Assembly: GCF_009811795.1 (NCBI RefSeq)
Contig: NZ_BLJE01000004.1
Coordinates: 248,001-312,000, forward strand
DNA from: Litoreibacter roseus
GTDB lineage: Bacteria; Pseudomonadota; Alphaproteobacteria; Rhodobacterales; Rhodobacteraceae
Length of the DNA stretch: 64,000 bases
Reading direction: 5' to 3'
The notes beneath the pieces were generated by a model. That model was not told the DNA's origin, did no database searches, and saw nothing but the letters and a program-made list of their open reading frames with translations. This document shows positions 48,011-57,410 of the stretch, in pieces (position 1 is the first letter of the stretch; each line of letters opens with the position of its first letter). The position numbers were made by a program, and so were the translations under genes.

Positions 48011-50113
48011 TTACCGCGTAAACGCCTGAACGTTGCCCGCGTCTACATTAATGATGTTACCCGTCGATTTTGCTGACTTGTCCGAGGCGAGGAAATACGC
48101 AGCCTCCGCAATATCTTCGGGCAACACGGATCGTTTGAGCAGAGACCGCTCGCGGTACATCTGCTCTAGCCCCTCCTTATCAGTGCCATAGGTGCCCGCG
48201 CGTTGATCCAGCCAGTCCCCTTGCCAGATTCTTGATCCCTTAAGCACCGCGTCCGGGTTCACGACATTGACGCGGATGCCCTCTGTAGCGCCCTCCAGGG
48301 CCAAGCAGCGCGCAAGATGAATTTCGGACGCTTTCGCCGTACAGTATGCGGACGCATTTGGCGATGCAGCCAAACCGTTCTTCGAGGCCACAAAGACGAC
48401 AGCGCCACCCATATTCTGCACGTTCATGATCTTGAAGGTCTCACGACTAACTAGGAAATATCCCGTCGAAAGGATCGCCATGTTCTCATTCCACATGTCC
48501 AAGCTGGTGTCTTGGACAGGTGCAGAACTGGCTATTCCTGCGTTTGAGACAAGGATATCCACGCCACCAAATTCGACTGATGCGGCGGTCAGGGCACCGA
48601 TCACGGCACTTTCATCGGTAACATCCATGTTCACGGTACGAACGACATCTGCGCTGAAGCGTTTGCTCAGGCCGGAGGCTGTCTCTGCCAGAGCGTTGTC
48701 GTCGATATCGGCCAAAAGAACGCAGGCCCCCTCGCTCAAATATCGCGCGGCCGTTGCTGAGCCGATGCCGCCCGCGCCACCCGTGATCAGGGCCACCCGT
48801 CCGGCCATTGATTTTGGCGCTGGCATCCGCTGCAACTTTGCCTCTTCCAGAAGCCAGTATTCGATGTCGAAAGCCTCTTGTTCGGGCAGGCCTTGGTATT
48901 CTGAGACTGCATCAGCTTCCCGCATTACATTTATCGCGTTGATGTAGAACTCGGCAGAAATCCGTGCCGTGGCCTTGTCCTTCGCAAAGGTGATCATGCC
49001 AACGCCCGGTATCAGATATACAACGGCGTTCGGGTCGCGGACTGCCGGGCTGTTGTCGCGTTTGCAGCGATCATAATAGGCCTGATACTCTGCGCGATAT
49101 TCGGCGACTGATGTTGTAAGGCTCTTCAGCGTGCTCTCCAGATCCGGATTTGCCGGATTGTAGTCTACCACAAGCGGTCGAATTTTTGTGCGGAGAAAGT
49201 GATCGGGGCAGGACGTTCCTAAAGCAGCCAAGCGGGCCATGTCCTTTGCGTTCACAAATTCCAAAACTGTATCGCTGTCGTCGAAATGGCCGACCATGTG
49301 TTGGTGGCCCGACACCATGCCCCGAAGCGTTGGCATGATCTTGGCGGCGACTGCGCGCCGTTGATTGATTGGAAGACCTTCATATATCGCCCCGCCGAAC
49401 GCGTCTCTATCGGCGGTCTGTTCGGTAAACCAGTCCATCGCTTTCTGGATGATATCTAGGGTCAAGGTGTAGCAAGCCTCCGCATCATCGTCCCATGTGA
49501 ACAACCCATGGCTTTCCAGAACCACGCCTTTGGCATTCGGGTTCTTTTCGCAGAAGTCTGATAGCCAAAGCCCAAGCTCATAGCCTGGCCTCTTCCAAGG
49601 GAGCCAGCCGATGGTATCGCCAAAAACCTGTCGGGTCAGGCTTTTACTGTCTTTAGCCGCGGCGATTGCGATGATTGCGTCGGGATGCATATGGTCTACG
49701 TGCTTCCGAGGAACATAGGCGTGGAGCGGCGTGTCGATGGACGCGGCGCGCGGGTTTAGGTCAAACGTGCAATGGGGAAGATAGCCGACCATCTCGTCCT
49801 CATGCTCGGGACCACGGTAGAGATCTCGCAAGGCGTTCAGTTTATCCATGTAGAGCGTCGCGAAGCCATCCATCCGAATGGAGCCAACATCGCCACCGGA
49901 TCCCTTAACCCATAGGACTTCGACGTTGCCGCCAGTTAGCGGATCCGTCTCCATAACCTTGGCTGACGTATTCCCGCCGCCGTAATTTGTGATTCTTTTG
50001 TCTGATCCCAAGAGGTTGGAGCGATAGAGCAGCTTTTCCGGCTCACTCATCTCCGACGCATGTGAGCGATTCCATTTGTTTTCAAGGCGATTTGCGGGAT
50101 TTTCAGCGCTCAT
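48011..50113 (-). CDS. rhaD: bifunctional rhamnulose-1-phosphate aldolase / lactaldehyde dehydrogenase
   Basis: 700 residues, a fusion. The N-terminal class II aldolase/adducin domain (about 20-400) has zinc-type histidines in TPLHAY and HVDHMHPDA. The C-terminal SDR domain (about 425-700) has ITGGAGGIGSAT, SNAGIA and YCTAKAS. The aldolase half cleaves L-rhamnulose-1-phosphate to dihydroxyacetone phosphate and L-lactaldehyde, and the SDR half is thought to oxidise the latter to lactate. I choose the ATG at 50113 because GGAG lies 6 nt upstream; an ATG at 50125 has none. Divergent from rhaR. Confidence 0.92.
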   Translation of the reverse strand: MSAENPANRLENKWNRSHASEMSEPEKLLYRSNLLGSDKRITNYGGGNTSAKVMETDPLTGGNVEVLWVKGSGGDVGSIRMDGFATLYMDKLNALRDLYRGPEHEDEMVGYLPHCTFDLNPRAASIDTPLHAYVPRKHVDHMHPDAIIAIAAAKDSKSLTRQVFGDTIGWLPWKRPGYELGLWLSDFCEKNPNAKGVVLESHGLFTWDDDAEACYTLTLDIIQKAMDWFTEQTADRDAFGGAIYEGLPINQRRAVAAKIMPTLRGMVSGHQHMVGHFDDSDTVLEFVNAKDMARLAALGTSCPDHFLRTKIRPLVVDYNPANPDLESTLKSLTTSVAEYRAEYQAYYDRCKRDNSPAVRDPNAVVYLIPGVGMITFAKDKATARISAEFYINAINVMREADAVSEYQGLPEQEAFDIEYWLLEEAKLQRMPAPKSMAGRVALITGGAGGIGSATAARYLSEGACVLLADIDDNALAETASGLSKRFSADVVRTVNMDVTDESAVIGALTAASVEFGGVDILVSNAGIASSAPVQDTSLDMWNENMAILSTGYFLVSRETFKIMNVQNMGGAVVFVASKNGLAASPNASAYCTAKASEIHLARCLALEGATEGIRVNVVNPDAVLKGSRIWQGDWLDQRAGTYGTDKEGLEQMYRERSLLKRSVLPEDIAEAAYFLASDKSAKSTGNIINVDAGNVQAFTR

Positions 50114-50192
50114 CTTTGTCTCCACGGACGGCAGAAATGTGATCTGATTGCCGCCACGCTGACGATATCATTGCTTTAAGTCAATCAAGTTT

Positions 50193-50206
50193 GATCATAT
50201 ATGATC
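50193..50206. promoter_or_regulatory. perfect 14-bp palindrome in the rhaD-rhaR control region
   Basis: GATCATATATGATC, centred 94 bp before the rhaR ATG and about 87 bp before the rhaD ATG. Further GATC/ATGAT half-sites follow at 50222-50253. The whole 188-bp divergent spacer is AT-rich. A natural operator candidate for the DeoR-type regulator encoded next to it. Confidence 0.6.
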
Positions 50207-50300
50207 GAAAATTCATGAAAATGATCGATTATGATAATTAATGATTGACAGATCACGGAACCTTCCCCCACGCTGATCAACAGAAAAAAGGGAGTCGTTG

Positions 50301-51104
50301 ATGCATGAGAAGGATCGCCACCGGGTTATTTTGTCCGCTGTTCAGGATAGATCCTTGGTGACGGTCATGGATCTCTGTGCGCTCACTGGCGCATCCGAGG
50401 CGACGGTGCGCCGTGATATCAACACGCTGGATGAGCAGCAGAAACTGCGCCGTGTGCGCGGAGGGGCCGAAGCCCTAACGACCACGCCATTTGTGGGGCT
50501 GGCAGGCAGGCCGTTTTCCTACAACCAGACCCAAAATATAGCGGAGAAGCAGGCTATAGCCGCTGCCGCGGTTGAGCTCTGCAAGGATGGCGAGCCTATT
50601 ATTATCAACGGTGGTACGACGACATTTCAGATGGTGCACCCGCTCGCCTCGCGTCAGATGCAAGTGTTTACCAACTCGTTCCCCATCGCCGAGCATCTGC
50701 TGAAAAACACGCGAAACACTGTGCTGCTTTCTGGTGGGGTCATCTATCGTGAGCAAAACATCATTCTCTCGCCGTTCAACAACGACGTGACGCGCAACTT
50801 CTACGCGAAACGGATGTTCATGGGCGCGCAGGGAATTGGCCCGCTCGGTCTCATGGAGCAAGACCCACTTTTGGTTCAGGCTGAGCAAAAGTTGATTGGT
50901 CAGGCTGAAGAGCTGATCGTCTTGGTAGACAGTTCAAAATTCGCGAACCGGTCAAGTCTGATCCTGTGCCCGCTGAATCGGATCGACACAATTATTACGG
51001 ATGATCGCATCGATGACCGGACCGCGGCCATGCTCGAGACGGCGGACATCACGCTCATCGTCGTGCCAGCCGGCGCGGCCAAGAAAGGAGGGGCGGTGTC
51101 TTGA
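50301..51104 (+). CDS. rhaR: DeoR-family regulator of rhamnose genes
   Basis: 267 residues. The N-terminal helix-turn-helix (about 18-58: LCALTGASEATVRRDINTL, RVRGGAEAL) and the C-terminal sugar-phosphate-isomerase-like sensor domain with INGGTTT and LVDSSKF are typical of DeoR repressors. By analogy with Rhizobium leguminosarum RhaR it should repress rhaDI and rhaRSTPQUK until a rhamnose intermediate appears. Start: ATG at 50301 after GGGAG (a TTG lies one codon earlier). Confidence 0.9.
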   Translation: MHEKDRHRVILSAVQDRSLVTVMDLCALTGASEATVRRDINTLDEQQKLRRVRGGAEALTTTPFVGLAGRPFSYNQTQNIAEKQAIAAAAVELCKDGEPIIINGGTTTFQMVHPLASRQMQVFTNSFPIAEHLLKNTRNTVLLSGGVIYREQNIILSPFNNDVTRNFYAKRMFMGAQGIGPLGLMEQDPLLVQAEQKLIGQAEELIVLVDSSKFANRSSLILCPLNRIDTIITDDRIDDRTAAMLETADITLIVVPAGAAKKGGAVS

Positions 51105-51140
51105 TGCCACCCTAATACAAACCACTCCAGGGAGGAAACC

Positions 51141-52136
51141 ATGAGTGTACTTAAGAAAGTGATGGCGTCCGCAGCTTTAGCGGCCACGATGGCCAGCGCG
51201 CCCGCTATCGCCCAAGATGATGTGCGGATCGCACTTGTCGTCAAAGCGTTGGGTATCGGGTTCTTTGAGGCCGCGGCAAAGGGCGCGGAGGAAGCCGCCG
51301 AAGAGCTTGGTAATGTCGAGATCATCTACACCGGGCCGACCGATACAACTGCAGAAGGGCAGATCGAGGTGATCAATGCGCTGATTGCGCAGAACGTTGA
51401 TGCGATTGCGATTTCTGCCAATGACACGGACGCCTTGGTGCCTGCGCTTAAGAAGGCGATGAACCGCGGGATCACGGTGATAAGTTGGGATTCCGGTGTC
51501 GCCGCTGAAGGACGTCAGCTTCACCTCAACCCTTCCTCGAACGCATTGATCGGAAACATGATCATCAAGCTGGCTGCGGACCATTTGCCCGACGGCGGTG
51601 ACGTGGCGGTGCTGTCAGCGACAACGACATCCACAAACCAGAACATCTGGATTGAAGAGATGACCAAGGTCATGGGCGAATATCCGGGGATCAATGTCGT
51701 CACAACAGTCTACGGTGATGATCTGGCAGACAAATCCTACCGTGAGGCAACTGGATTGATGCAGTCTTACCCCGACCTTGACGCGATCATTGCGCCGACA
51801 TCGGTGGGCATCGTGGCGGCAGCGCAGGCGGTGGTCGATGCTGGCAAAGTAGGCGAGGTCAATGTGACCGGCTTGGGGCTGCCGTCCGAAATGGCAGGCG
51901 CAATCGAATCCGGCGCATCTCAGTCCTTTGCGATCTGGAACCCGATCGACCTCGGCTATTCCGCCACGATGCTGGCCTACCAGCTTGCGGCCAATGATGT
52001 TGTTGCGGAGCCTGGCGCAGACATTCCGATGGGACGCATGGGGACTCTGACGCTGGACGAGAACACAGAAGGTGCGATGGCAGATCCATTCGTCTACGAC
52101 GCGAGCAATATCGAAGAGTTCAAATCGATCTTCTGA
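51141..52136 (+). CDS. rhaS: rhamnose ABC transporter, periplasmic binding protein
   Basis: 331 residues with a Sec signal peptide (1-24, ending APAIAQ). A type I periplasmic binding-protein fold follows (VRIALVVKALGIGFFEAAAKGAEEAA; later PDLDAIIAPTSVG). It captures rhamnose in the periplasm for RhaTPQ. GGGAGGA precedes the ATG. It is the first transport gene after rhaR. Confidence 0.95.
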   Translation: MSVLKKVMASAALAATMASAPAIAQDDVRIALVVKALGIGFFEAAAKGAEEAAEELGNVEIIYTGPTDTTAEGQIEVINALIAQNVDAIAISANDTDALVPALKKAMNRGITVISWDSGVAAEGRQLHLNPSSNALIGNMIIKLAADHLPDGGDVAVLSATTTSTNQNIWIEEMTKVMGEYPGINVVTTVYGDDLADKSYREATGLMQSYPDLDAIIAPTSVGIVAAAQAVVDAGKVGEVNVTGLGLPSEMAGAIESGASQSFAIWNPIDLGYSATMLAYQLAANDVVAEPGADIPMGRMGTLTLDENTEGAMADPFVYDASNIEEFKSIF

Positions 52137-52211
52137 TCTTCTCTGGATGAGGCTGGTTTGCGAACAACAGCCGGGCTCATCCCCACCATTGCGCCAAAAT
52201 TGAGGCCTGCG

Positions 52212-53735
52212 ATGACCGAGCCACTCACGCCCGTCGTGTCAATGGATGCGATCACCAAGATCTTTCCAGGTGTCAAAGCTTTAGATGCGGTTCATCTCAA
52301 GCTTTATGCGGGGCAGGTCACAGCCCTTGTTGGGGAAAACGGGGCCGGGAAATCAACAACAGTGAAGGTCCTGACCGGCATCTACCGGCCGGATGAAGGC
52401 ACCGTTCGCATAGACGGCACCCCGGTCACCTTCACCGACCCCAACGCGGCCTCGGACAACGGTATCACGGCGATCCATCAGGAAACCGTGCTGTTCGATG
52501 AATTGTCCGTCGCGGAAAACATATTCATTGGCCATGCCCCGCGCACGAGATTTGGTTTGATTGACCGGCACGCAATGTACGAAGCGGCAGCACGGCTTCT
52601 TAGAAGTATCGGCGCAAATTTCGACCCTAGAACCAGACTTCGACATCTTGGCATTGCAAACAAGCACCTTGTCGCGATAGCGCGGGCTCTGTCCGTCGAC
52701 GCACGCGTTGTGATCATGGATGAGCCGACCGCGGCCTTGTCTCACAAAGAAATCGAGGAGCTTTACGAGTTGATCGAAAACCTCAAATCACAGGGCAAGG
52801 CGATCCTTTTTATCAGTCACAAGTTCGACGAGATTTTCCGCATTGCGGATCGCTACACTGTCTTTCGCGATGGGGCGTTCATCGACGAGGGGCTCATCGA
52901 CGACATTGATCGCGACGGACTTGTGAAACTCATGGTCGGTCGCGCCGTGGATCACATCTTCCCGACACGCGAGATGACCGCGACCGAAGACGTGCTGCAG
53001 GTTGTCGGTTATGCGCATCCCACCGAGTTTGCAGATATCGGATTTACGCTAAAGCGGGGCGAAATTCTCGGCTTCTATGGCTTGGTTGGGGCAGGGCGCT
53101 CTGAGTTTATGCAATCGCTCTTCGGAATTACCAAGCCGTCCAAAGGTGTGTGCAAGATCAAGGGCAAAATTCGGGTGATCCGGTCCCCTGCAGACGCGAT
53201 CTCGAATGGAATTGTTTACGTTCCAGAGGATCGTGGGAAACAAGGCGCGGTGATCGGCTTGCCAATCTTTCAAAACATCACTCTGCCCTCGTTAGGACGC
53301 ACATCTCGATCTGGCTTTCTGCGAATGGTCGAGGAGTTCGCGTTGGCGCGCGAATACGCGGAACGGCTCGACCTGCGCGCGGCCTCTCTTGATCAGGACG
53401 TGGGCCAATTGTCTGGCGGTAATCAGCAAAAGGTCGTCATCGCGAAGTGGCTCGCGACGCAACCTCAGGTGATCATTCTTGATGAGCCGACTAAGGGCAT
53501 CGACATAGGATCAAAGGCGGCGGTTCACGAATTTATGGCGGAACTTGCAGCACAGGGGCTGTCGGTGATTATGGTCAGCTCTGAAATCCCCGAAGTGATT
53601 GGCATGTCCGACCGTGTGATCATTATGCGCGATGGTCGGATCGTGGCCGAAGTCGCAGGCGACGAGATGCAGCCGGATGTATTAGTACGTCACGCTGCGG
53701 GCATCGGCGAAATGTCTCAGCTGGAAGACGCATAG
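52212..53735 (+). CDS. rhaT: rhamnose ABC transporter, ATP-binding protein
   Basis: 507 residues with two fused ABC domains. The first has Walker A GENGAGKST (41-49) and Walker B VIMDEPTAAL. The second has a degenerate P-loop (GLVGAGRSE), LSGGNQQKV and VIILDEPTKGID. This is the RbsA/RhaT layout. Start at 52212 has GAGG 6 nt upstream; 18 upstream in-frame codons are ignored. Couples ATP hydrolysis to import through RhaPQ. Confidence 0.95.
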   Translation: MTEPLTPVVSMDAITKIFPGVKALDAVHLKLYAGQVTALVGENGAGKSTTVKVLTGIYRPDEGTVRIDGTPVTFTDPNAASDNGITAIHQETVLFDELSVAENIFIGHAPRTRFGLIDRHAMYEAAARLLRSIGANFDPRTRLRHLGIANKHLVAIARALSVDARVVIMDEPTAALSHKEIEELYELIENLKSQGKAILFISHKFDEIFRIADRYTVFRDGAFIDEGLIDDIDRDGLVKLMVGRAVDHIFPTREMTATEDVLQVVGYAHPTEFADIGFTLKRGEILGFYGLVGAGRSEFMQSLFGITKPSKGVCKIKGKIRVIRSPADAISNGIVYVPEDRGKQGAVIGLPIFQNITLPSLGRTSRSGFLRMVEEFALAREYAERLDLRAASLDQDVGQLSGGNQQKVVIAKWLATQPQVIILDEPTKGIDIGSKAAVHEFMAELAAQGLSVIMVSSEIPEVIGMSDRVIIMRDGRIVAEVAGDEMQPDVLVRHAAGIGEMSQLEDA

Positions 53736-53738
53736 ACG

Positions 53739-54722
53739 ATGCTGTCCCGCCTCATCCCCGTGCGTGAAACTATTCTAGGCGCTGCTATCCTCGCACTGCT
53801 TCTTTTGATCGCGTCGCGATTTTCCGGATTCGTGGCGCCAGCCAACTTGCTCAACGTATTTAACGATACGGCGCCACTGATCATTCTTGCATTGGGGCAA
53901 ATGGTTGTCATCTTGACGCGCTGCATCGACCTATCTGTTGCAGCCAATTTGGCGCTGACCGGGATGGCCGTCGCAATGCTGAACGTGGCGATGCCCGGCT
54001 TGCCAATCCCGGTCATCATTGCCGTTGCCATCGGTCTAGGGGCGGTGATGGGGGCCATTAACGGGCTTTTGGTCTGGAAGCTGATGATCCCGCCGATCGT
54101 TGTAACTCTTGGCACCATGGCAGTCTTTCGCGGGATTATCTTTCTGATCTCTGACGGAAAATGGGTAAATGCGCATGAAATGAGTGACGCGTTTACAGGC
54201 TTTCCGAGGGCGGTAATCCTCGGACTACCGGTTTTGTCGTGGGTTGCACTCCTGACGGTCGCGATCTTTGGGATCATGATGTCGCGCACGGCCTTGGGGC
54301 GGTCGATCTTTGCGGTTGGAGGCAATCCGGATGCTGCGGTCTACACAGGGATTGATGTTGGCAGGGTGAAGTTTCTGGCGTTTGTCTTGTCTGGTGCATT
54401 GGCGGGTCTGACAGGGTACCTTTGGGTCGCGCGGTATGCTGTTGCCTATGTCGATATCGCAGGTGGGTTCGAACTTGAAGTCGTCGCTGCCTGTGTCATC
54501 GGCGGCATTTCGATCGCGGGCGGGATCGGATCTGTCGGCGGCGCGGTATTGGGTGCGCTGTTTCTGGGCGTGATCAAGAACGCGCTTCCCGTGATTAACA
54601 TCTCCCCATTCTGGCAACTCGCGATCTCGGGCAGTGCGATCCTGATCGCCGTGGCGTTCAACGCGCGATCCGGAAAGACCAAGGGGCGGATAATCCTGAA
54701 ATCAGCCGAGGCGTCCGAATGA
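53739..54722 (+). CDS. rhaP: rhamnose ABC transporter, permease
   Basis: 327 residues, about nine membrane helices of the RbsC/BPD-transp-2 family; the RCIDLSVAANLALTGM and GGFELEVVAACVIGG loops contact the ATPase. 3 bp after rhaT, overlapping rhaQ by 4 bp (ATGA). The RhaP/RhaQ naming follows R. leguminosarum and could be swapped. Confidence 0.92.
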   Translation: MLSRLIPVRETILGAAILALLLLIASRFSGFVAPANLLNVFNDTAPLIILALGQMVVILTRCIDLSVAANLALTGMAVAMLNVAMPGLPIPVIIAVAIGLGAVMGAINGLLVWKLMIPPIVVTLGTMAVFRGIIFLISDGKWVNAHEMSDAFTGFPRAVILGLPVLSWVALLTVAIFGIMMSRTALGRSIFAVGGNPDAAVYTGIDVGRVKFLAFVLSGALAGLTGYLWVARYAVAYVDIAGGFELEVVAACVIGGISIAGGIGSVGGAVLGALFLGVIKNALPVINISPFWQLAISGSAILIAVAFNARSGKTKGRIILKSAEASE

Positions 54723-55726
54723 CCGATGGCAGCACGCCCCCGCGCTTTATTCCTGACCGTCTCAGGACCCGGAAGACGCGCATCCTGCACAGTTGGGAAA
54801 TTCTTTTGCTGGCGGTGGCCATTGCGATCTTCGTGATAAACAGCCTTGCATCGCCGTACTTTCTGAACGCTTGGAACTTGAGCGATGCGACCTTCAACTT
54901 CACCGAGAAGGCGATGATCGCGTTTGCTATGGCGTTGTTGATCATCTCGGGAGAGATCGATCTGTCTGTGGCCGCGATCATCGCGCTTGCCAGCACGGCG
55001 ATGGGGTTTGCAGCGCAATATGGGGCTGGCACGCCGGAGCTTGTGGCGATCGGATTGGTAGTGGGACTGCTCTGCGGTGTGTTCAATGCGATTTTCGTGA
55101 CCATCTTAGGCTTGCCGTCTATCGTTGTGACAATTGGGACGATGAGCCTCTTTCGGGGCATCAGCTACATCGTTTTGGGCGACGAGGCGTTCCGGGGCTA
55201 TCCCGCAAGCTTTGCGTGGTTCGGGCAAGGCTATCTATTCTGGGTTTTCACGGTTGAACTGGCGCTTTTCGCGGTGATTGCGGTCATCTACGGGGTGCTG
55301 CTCCACAAAACAAACTTCGGTCGGGCGATTTACGCCATTGGCAACAACCCCACCGCCGCGTTGTTCAGCGGAATCCGTGTACAGCGCGTGAAGTTCATAC
55401 TTTTCCTCCTGACCGGGCTGATGTCAGGCGTCGCCGCTATTTGTTTGACTTCGCGCCTTGGTTCAACCCGACCAAGCATAGCGCAGGGGATGGAACTGGA
55501 GGTCGTGACGATGGTCGTTCTCGGTGGTGTAAGCATTCTGGGCGGGTCCGGCTCAATACCGGGTGTTGTCATCGCAGCCTTTGTCATGGGTCTGGTAACA
55601 TTCGGTTTGGGGCTTCTGAATGTGCCGGGGATTGTCATGTCGATTTTCATCGGTCTTCTGTTGATTGGGGTGATCGCGCTGCCGCGCCTTTGGACGATGG
55701 CTGCGGCAAAACGAGGTCGCACATGA
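54719..55726 (+). CDS. rhaQ: rhamnose ABC transporter, second permease
   Basis: 335 residues, the same fold as RhaP ([39 protein letters not shown]). The N-terminus has about 20 polar residues before the first helix. Overlaps both neighbours by 4 bp, giving tight coupling. The two permeases presumably form a heterodimeric channel. Confidence 0.92.
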   Translation: MTDGSTPPRFIPDRLRTRKTRILHSWEILLLAVAIAIFVINSLASPYFLNAWNLSDATFNFTEKAMIAFAMALLIISGEIDLSVAAIIALASTAMGFAAQYGAGTPELVAIGLVVGLLCGVFNAIFVTILGLPSIVVTIGTMSLFRGISYIVLGDEAFRGYPASFAWFGQGYLFWVFTVELALFAVIAVIYGVLLHKTNFGRAIYAIGNNPTAALFSGIRVQRVKFILFLLTGLMSGVAAICLTSRLGSTRPSIAQGMELEVVTMVVLGGVSILGGSGSIPGVVIAAFVMGLVTFGLGLLNVPGIVMSIFIGLLLIGVIALPRLWTMAAAKRGRT

Positions 55727-56040
55727 GCGAGCGCTATGTGTTTCGAATGCAGCTCAACGCCGGGCAAGCTGAAGAATATCAGCAGCGCCATGACGCGATC
55801 TGGCCTGATCTGGTGCGGTTGCTTAAAGACGCGGGTATCAGCGATTACAGCATTCATCTCGACGAACCCAGCGGATTGCTGATTGGCGTGCTGATCCGCG
55901 CAGAGGATCACGGAATGAATGACCTGCCCGGCCATCCGGTGATGCAGAAATGGTGGGCTCATATGTCCGATATCATGGAAACGGACCCAGATAATGCGCC
56001 CGTCGCGATACCACTGCGGCAAGTCTTTCATATGCCATGA
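55723..56040 (+). CDS. rhaU: L-rhamnose mutarotase
   Basis: 105 residues. The family pattern is clear: [16 protein letters not shown] (catalytic His), SIHLDEPSG and [15 protein letters not shown]. It interconverts alpha and beta L-rhamnose so that RhaI receives its preferred anomer. Also called rhaM. ATGA overlaps on both sides (rhaQ, rhaK). Confidence 0.95.
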   Translation: MSERYVFRMQLNAGQAEEYQQRHDAIWPDLVRLLKDAGISDYSIHLDEPSGLLIGVLIRAEDHGMNDLPGHPVMQKWWAHMSDIMETDPDNAPVAIPLRQVFHMP

Positions 56041-57410
56041 TCATCCCGCAGCACGTCGCCGTCATCGATATTGGCAAAACCAATGCCAAGCTCGCGCTCG
56101 TCGATATGCAGACCTTGACGGAGGTCACCGTTGTCACCCGACCCAACACGGTTTTGTCGGGTCCGCCATGGCCTCATTTTGACACCGAGGGTCATTGGGC
56201 ATTCCTGCTCGACGGGTTGAAGACATTCCATGAAACCCATCGGATTGATGCGATCTCAATCACGACACACGGAGCCAGTATCGTCTTACTTGATAAGAAC
56301 GGAAATTTAGCGGCGCCCATTCTGGACTATGAGCATCCCATTCCAGCAGAGTGCGCGGCGAAGTACGATGCGCTTCGACCACCTTTTTCCAAAACCGGTT
56401 CTCCGAGGTTGGCCGCCGGGCTGAATGTAGGGGCGCAACTGCATTGGCAATTTGCAAACGACCCGGATCTGTATTCGCGAACGGCGCATATCATCGGTTA
56501 TCCGCAGTATTGGGCGCATCGATTGACTGGTGCTGTTGCCAATGATGTGACGTCGATCGGGTGCCACACGGATCTTTGGATGCCGCGCGAAGGTCGCTTG
56601 TCTGACTTGGCCGAAACCTTGGACATTAGCCAGAAGATCGCACCGGTTCGCAAGCCCGCCGACGTGCTTGGGTCGATCCGACCGGACATTGCCCTAAAGA
56701 CCGGATTGTCGCCAGAGACGCCTGTTCTATGCGGGATCCACGATTCAAACGCGTCGCTTTACTGCCACCTTCTGACACAGGACAAAGACTTCTCCGTTGT
56801 CTCGACGGGCACGTGGGTCGTGGTGATGACGATGGGCGGAACAGCCCCACCTCTGGACCCTAGACGCGACACGCTGATGAACGTGAACGCTCTGGGCGAT
56901 ATGGTCCCGTCTGCCCGGTTCATGGGCGGGCGCGAATTTGAGTTGATCCAGGGGGATCATCCTTTTGAGCCGACAGATCGTGACGCGACCTCTGTCCTGA
57001 CCAATGACGTGATGCTTCTCCCCTCCGTTGAGGCTGATGGTGGACCCTATCCGGGCAGAAAGACGAGATGGATCGGGTCGAAGCCAGAAAACGGCTCAGG
57101 TATCCGGTCCGTCGCTCTGTCGTATTATCTCGCGCTGATGACGGAGACCTGCTTGCGTCTGACCGGAGCAAGCGACCGTGCAATCGTCGAAGGGCCCTTC
57201 GCCCGAAATATTTACTATCTTGCAATGTTAAGTGCGGTGCGCGGTCATCCCGTTCTCCGAAGCCAGTCCGCCACAGGAACCAGCATCGGCGCAGCACTCC
57301 TCTATGGACGTTCTGAAGCCATACCTTTGCCGGACCGGATCGAACGCCCACCGAATTTCACCGAGCTTTCCGCCTACGCAGAAAGATGGTTTGCGCGCGT
57401 CACATCTTAG
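56037..57410 (+). CDS. rhaK: L-rhamnulose kinase (FGGY family)
   Basis: 457 residues. N-terminal ATP-binding [36 protein letters not shown] and STGTWVV are FGGY-kinase blocks. It phosphorylates L-rhamnulose on C1 to the RhaD substrate. In R. leguminosarum RhaK is also needed for transporter activity, consistent with its place in the transport operon. Its stop overlaps the convergent cysG stop by 4 bp. Confidence 0.9.
   Translation: MIIPQHVAVIDIGKTNAKLALVDMQTLTEVTVVTRPNTVLSGPPWPHFDTEGHWAFLLDGLKTFHETHRIDAISITTHGASIVLLDKNGNLAAPILDYEHPIPAECAAKYDALRPPFSKTGSPRLAAGLNVGAQLHWQFANDPDLYSRTAHIIGYPQYWAHRLTGAVANDVTSIGCHTDLWMPREGRLSDLAETLDISQKIAPVRKPADVLGSIRPDIALKTGLSPETPVLCGIHDSNASLYCHLLTQDKDFSVVSTGTWVVVMTMGGTAPPLDPRRDTLMNVNALGDMVPSARFMGGREFELIQGDHPFEPTDRDATSVLTNDVMLLPSVEADGGPYPGRKTRWIGSKPENGSGIRSVALSYYLALMTETCLRLTGASDRAIVEGPFARNIYYLAMLSAVRGHPVLRSQSATGTSIGAALLYGRSEAIPLPDRIERPPNFTELSAYAERWFARVTS

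Noticed and set aside
46724-57410. Rhamnose locus as a horizontally acquired island
   Set aside because: No mobile genes or repeats at its ends, codon usage like its neighbours, and tight overlaps with flanking cysG; transfer cannot be excluded but is not supported.
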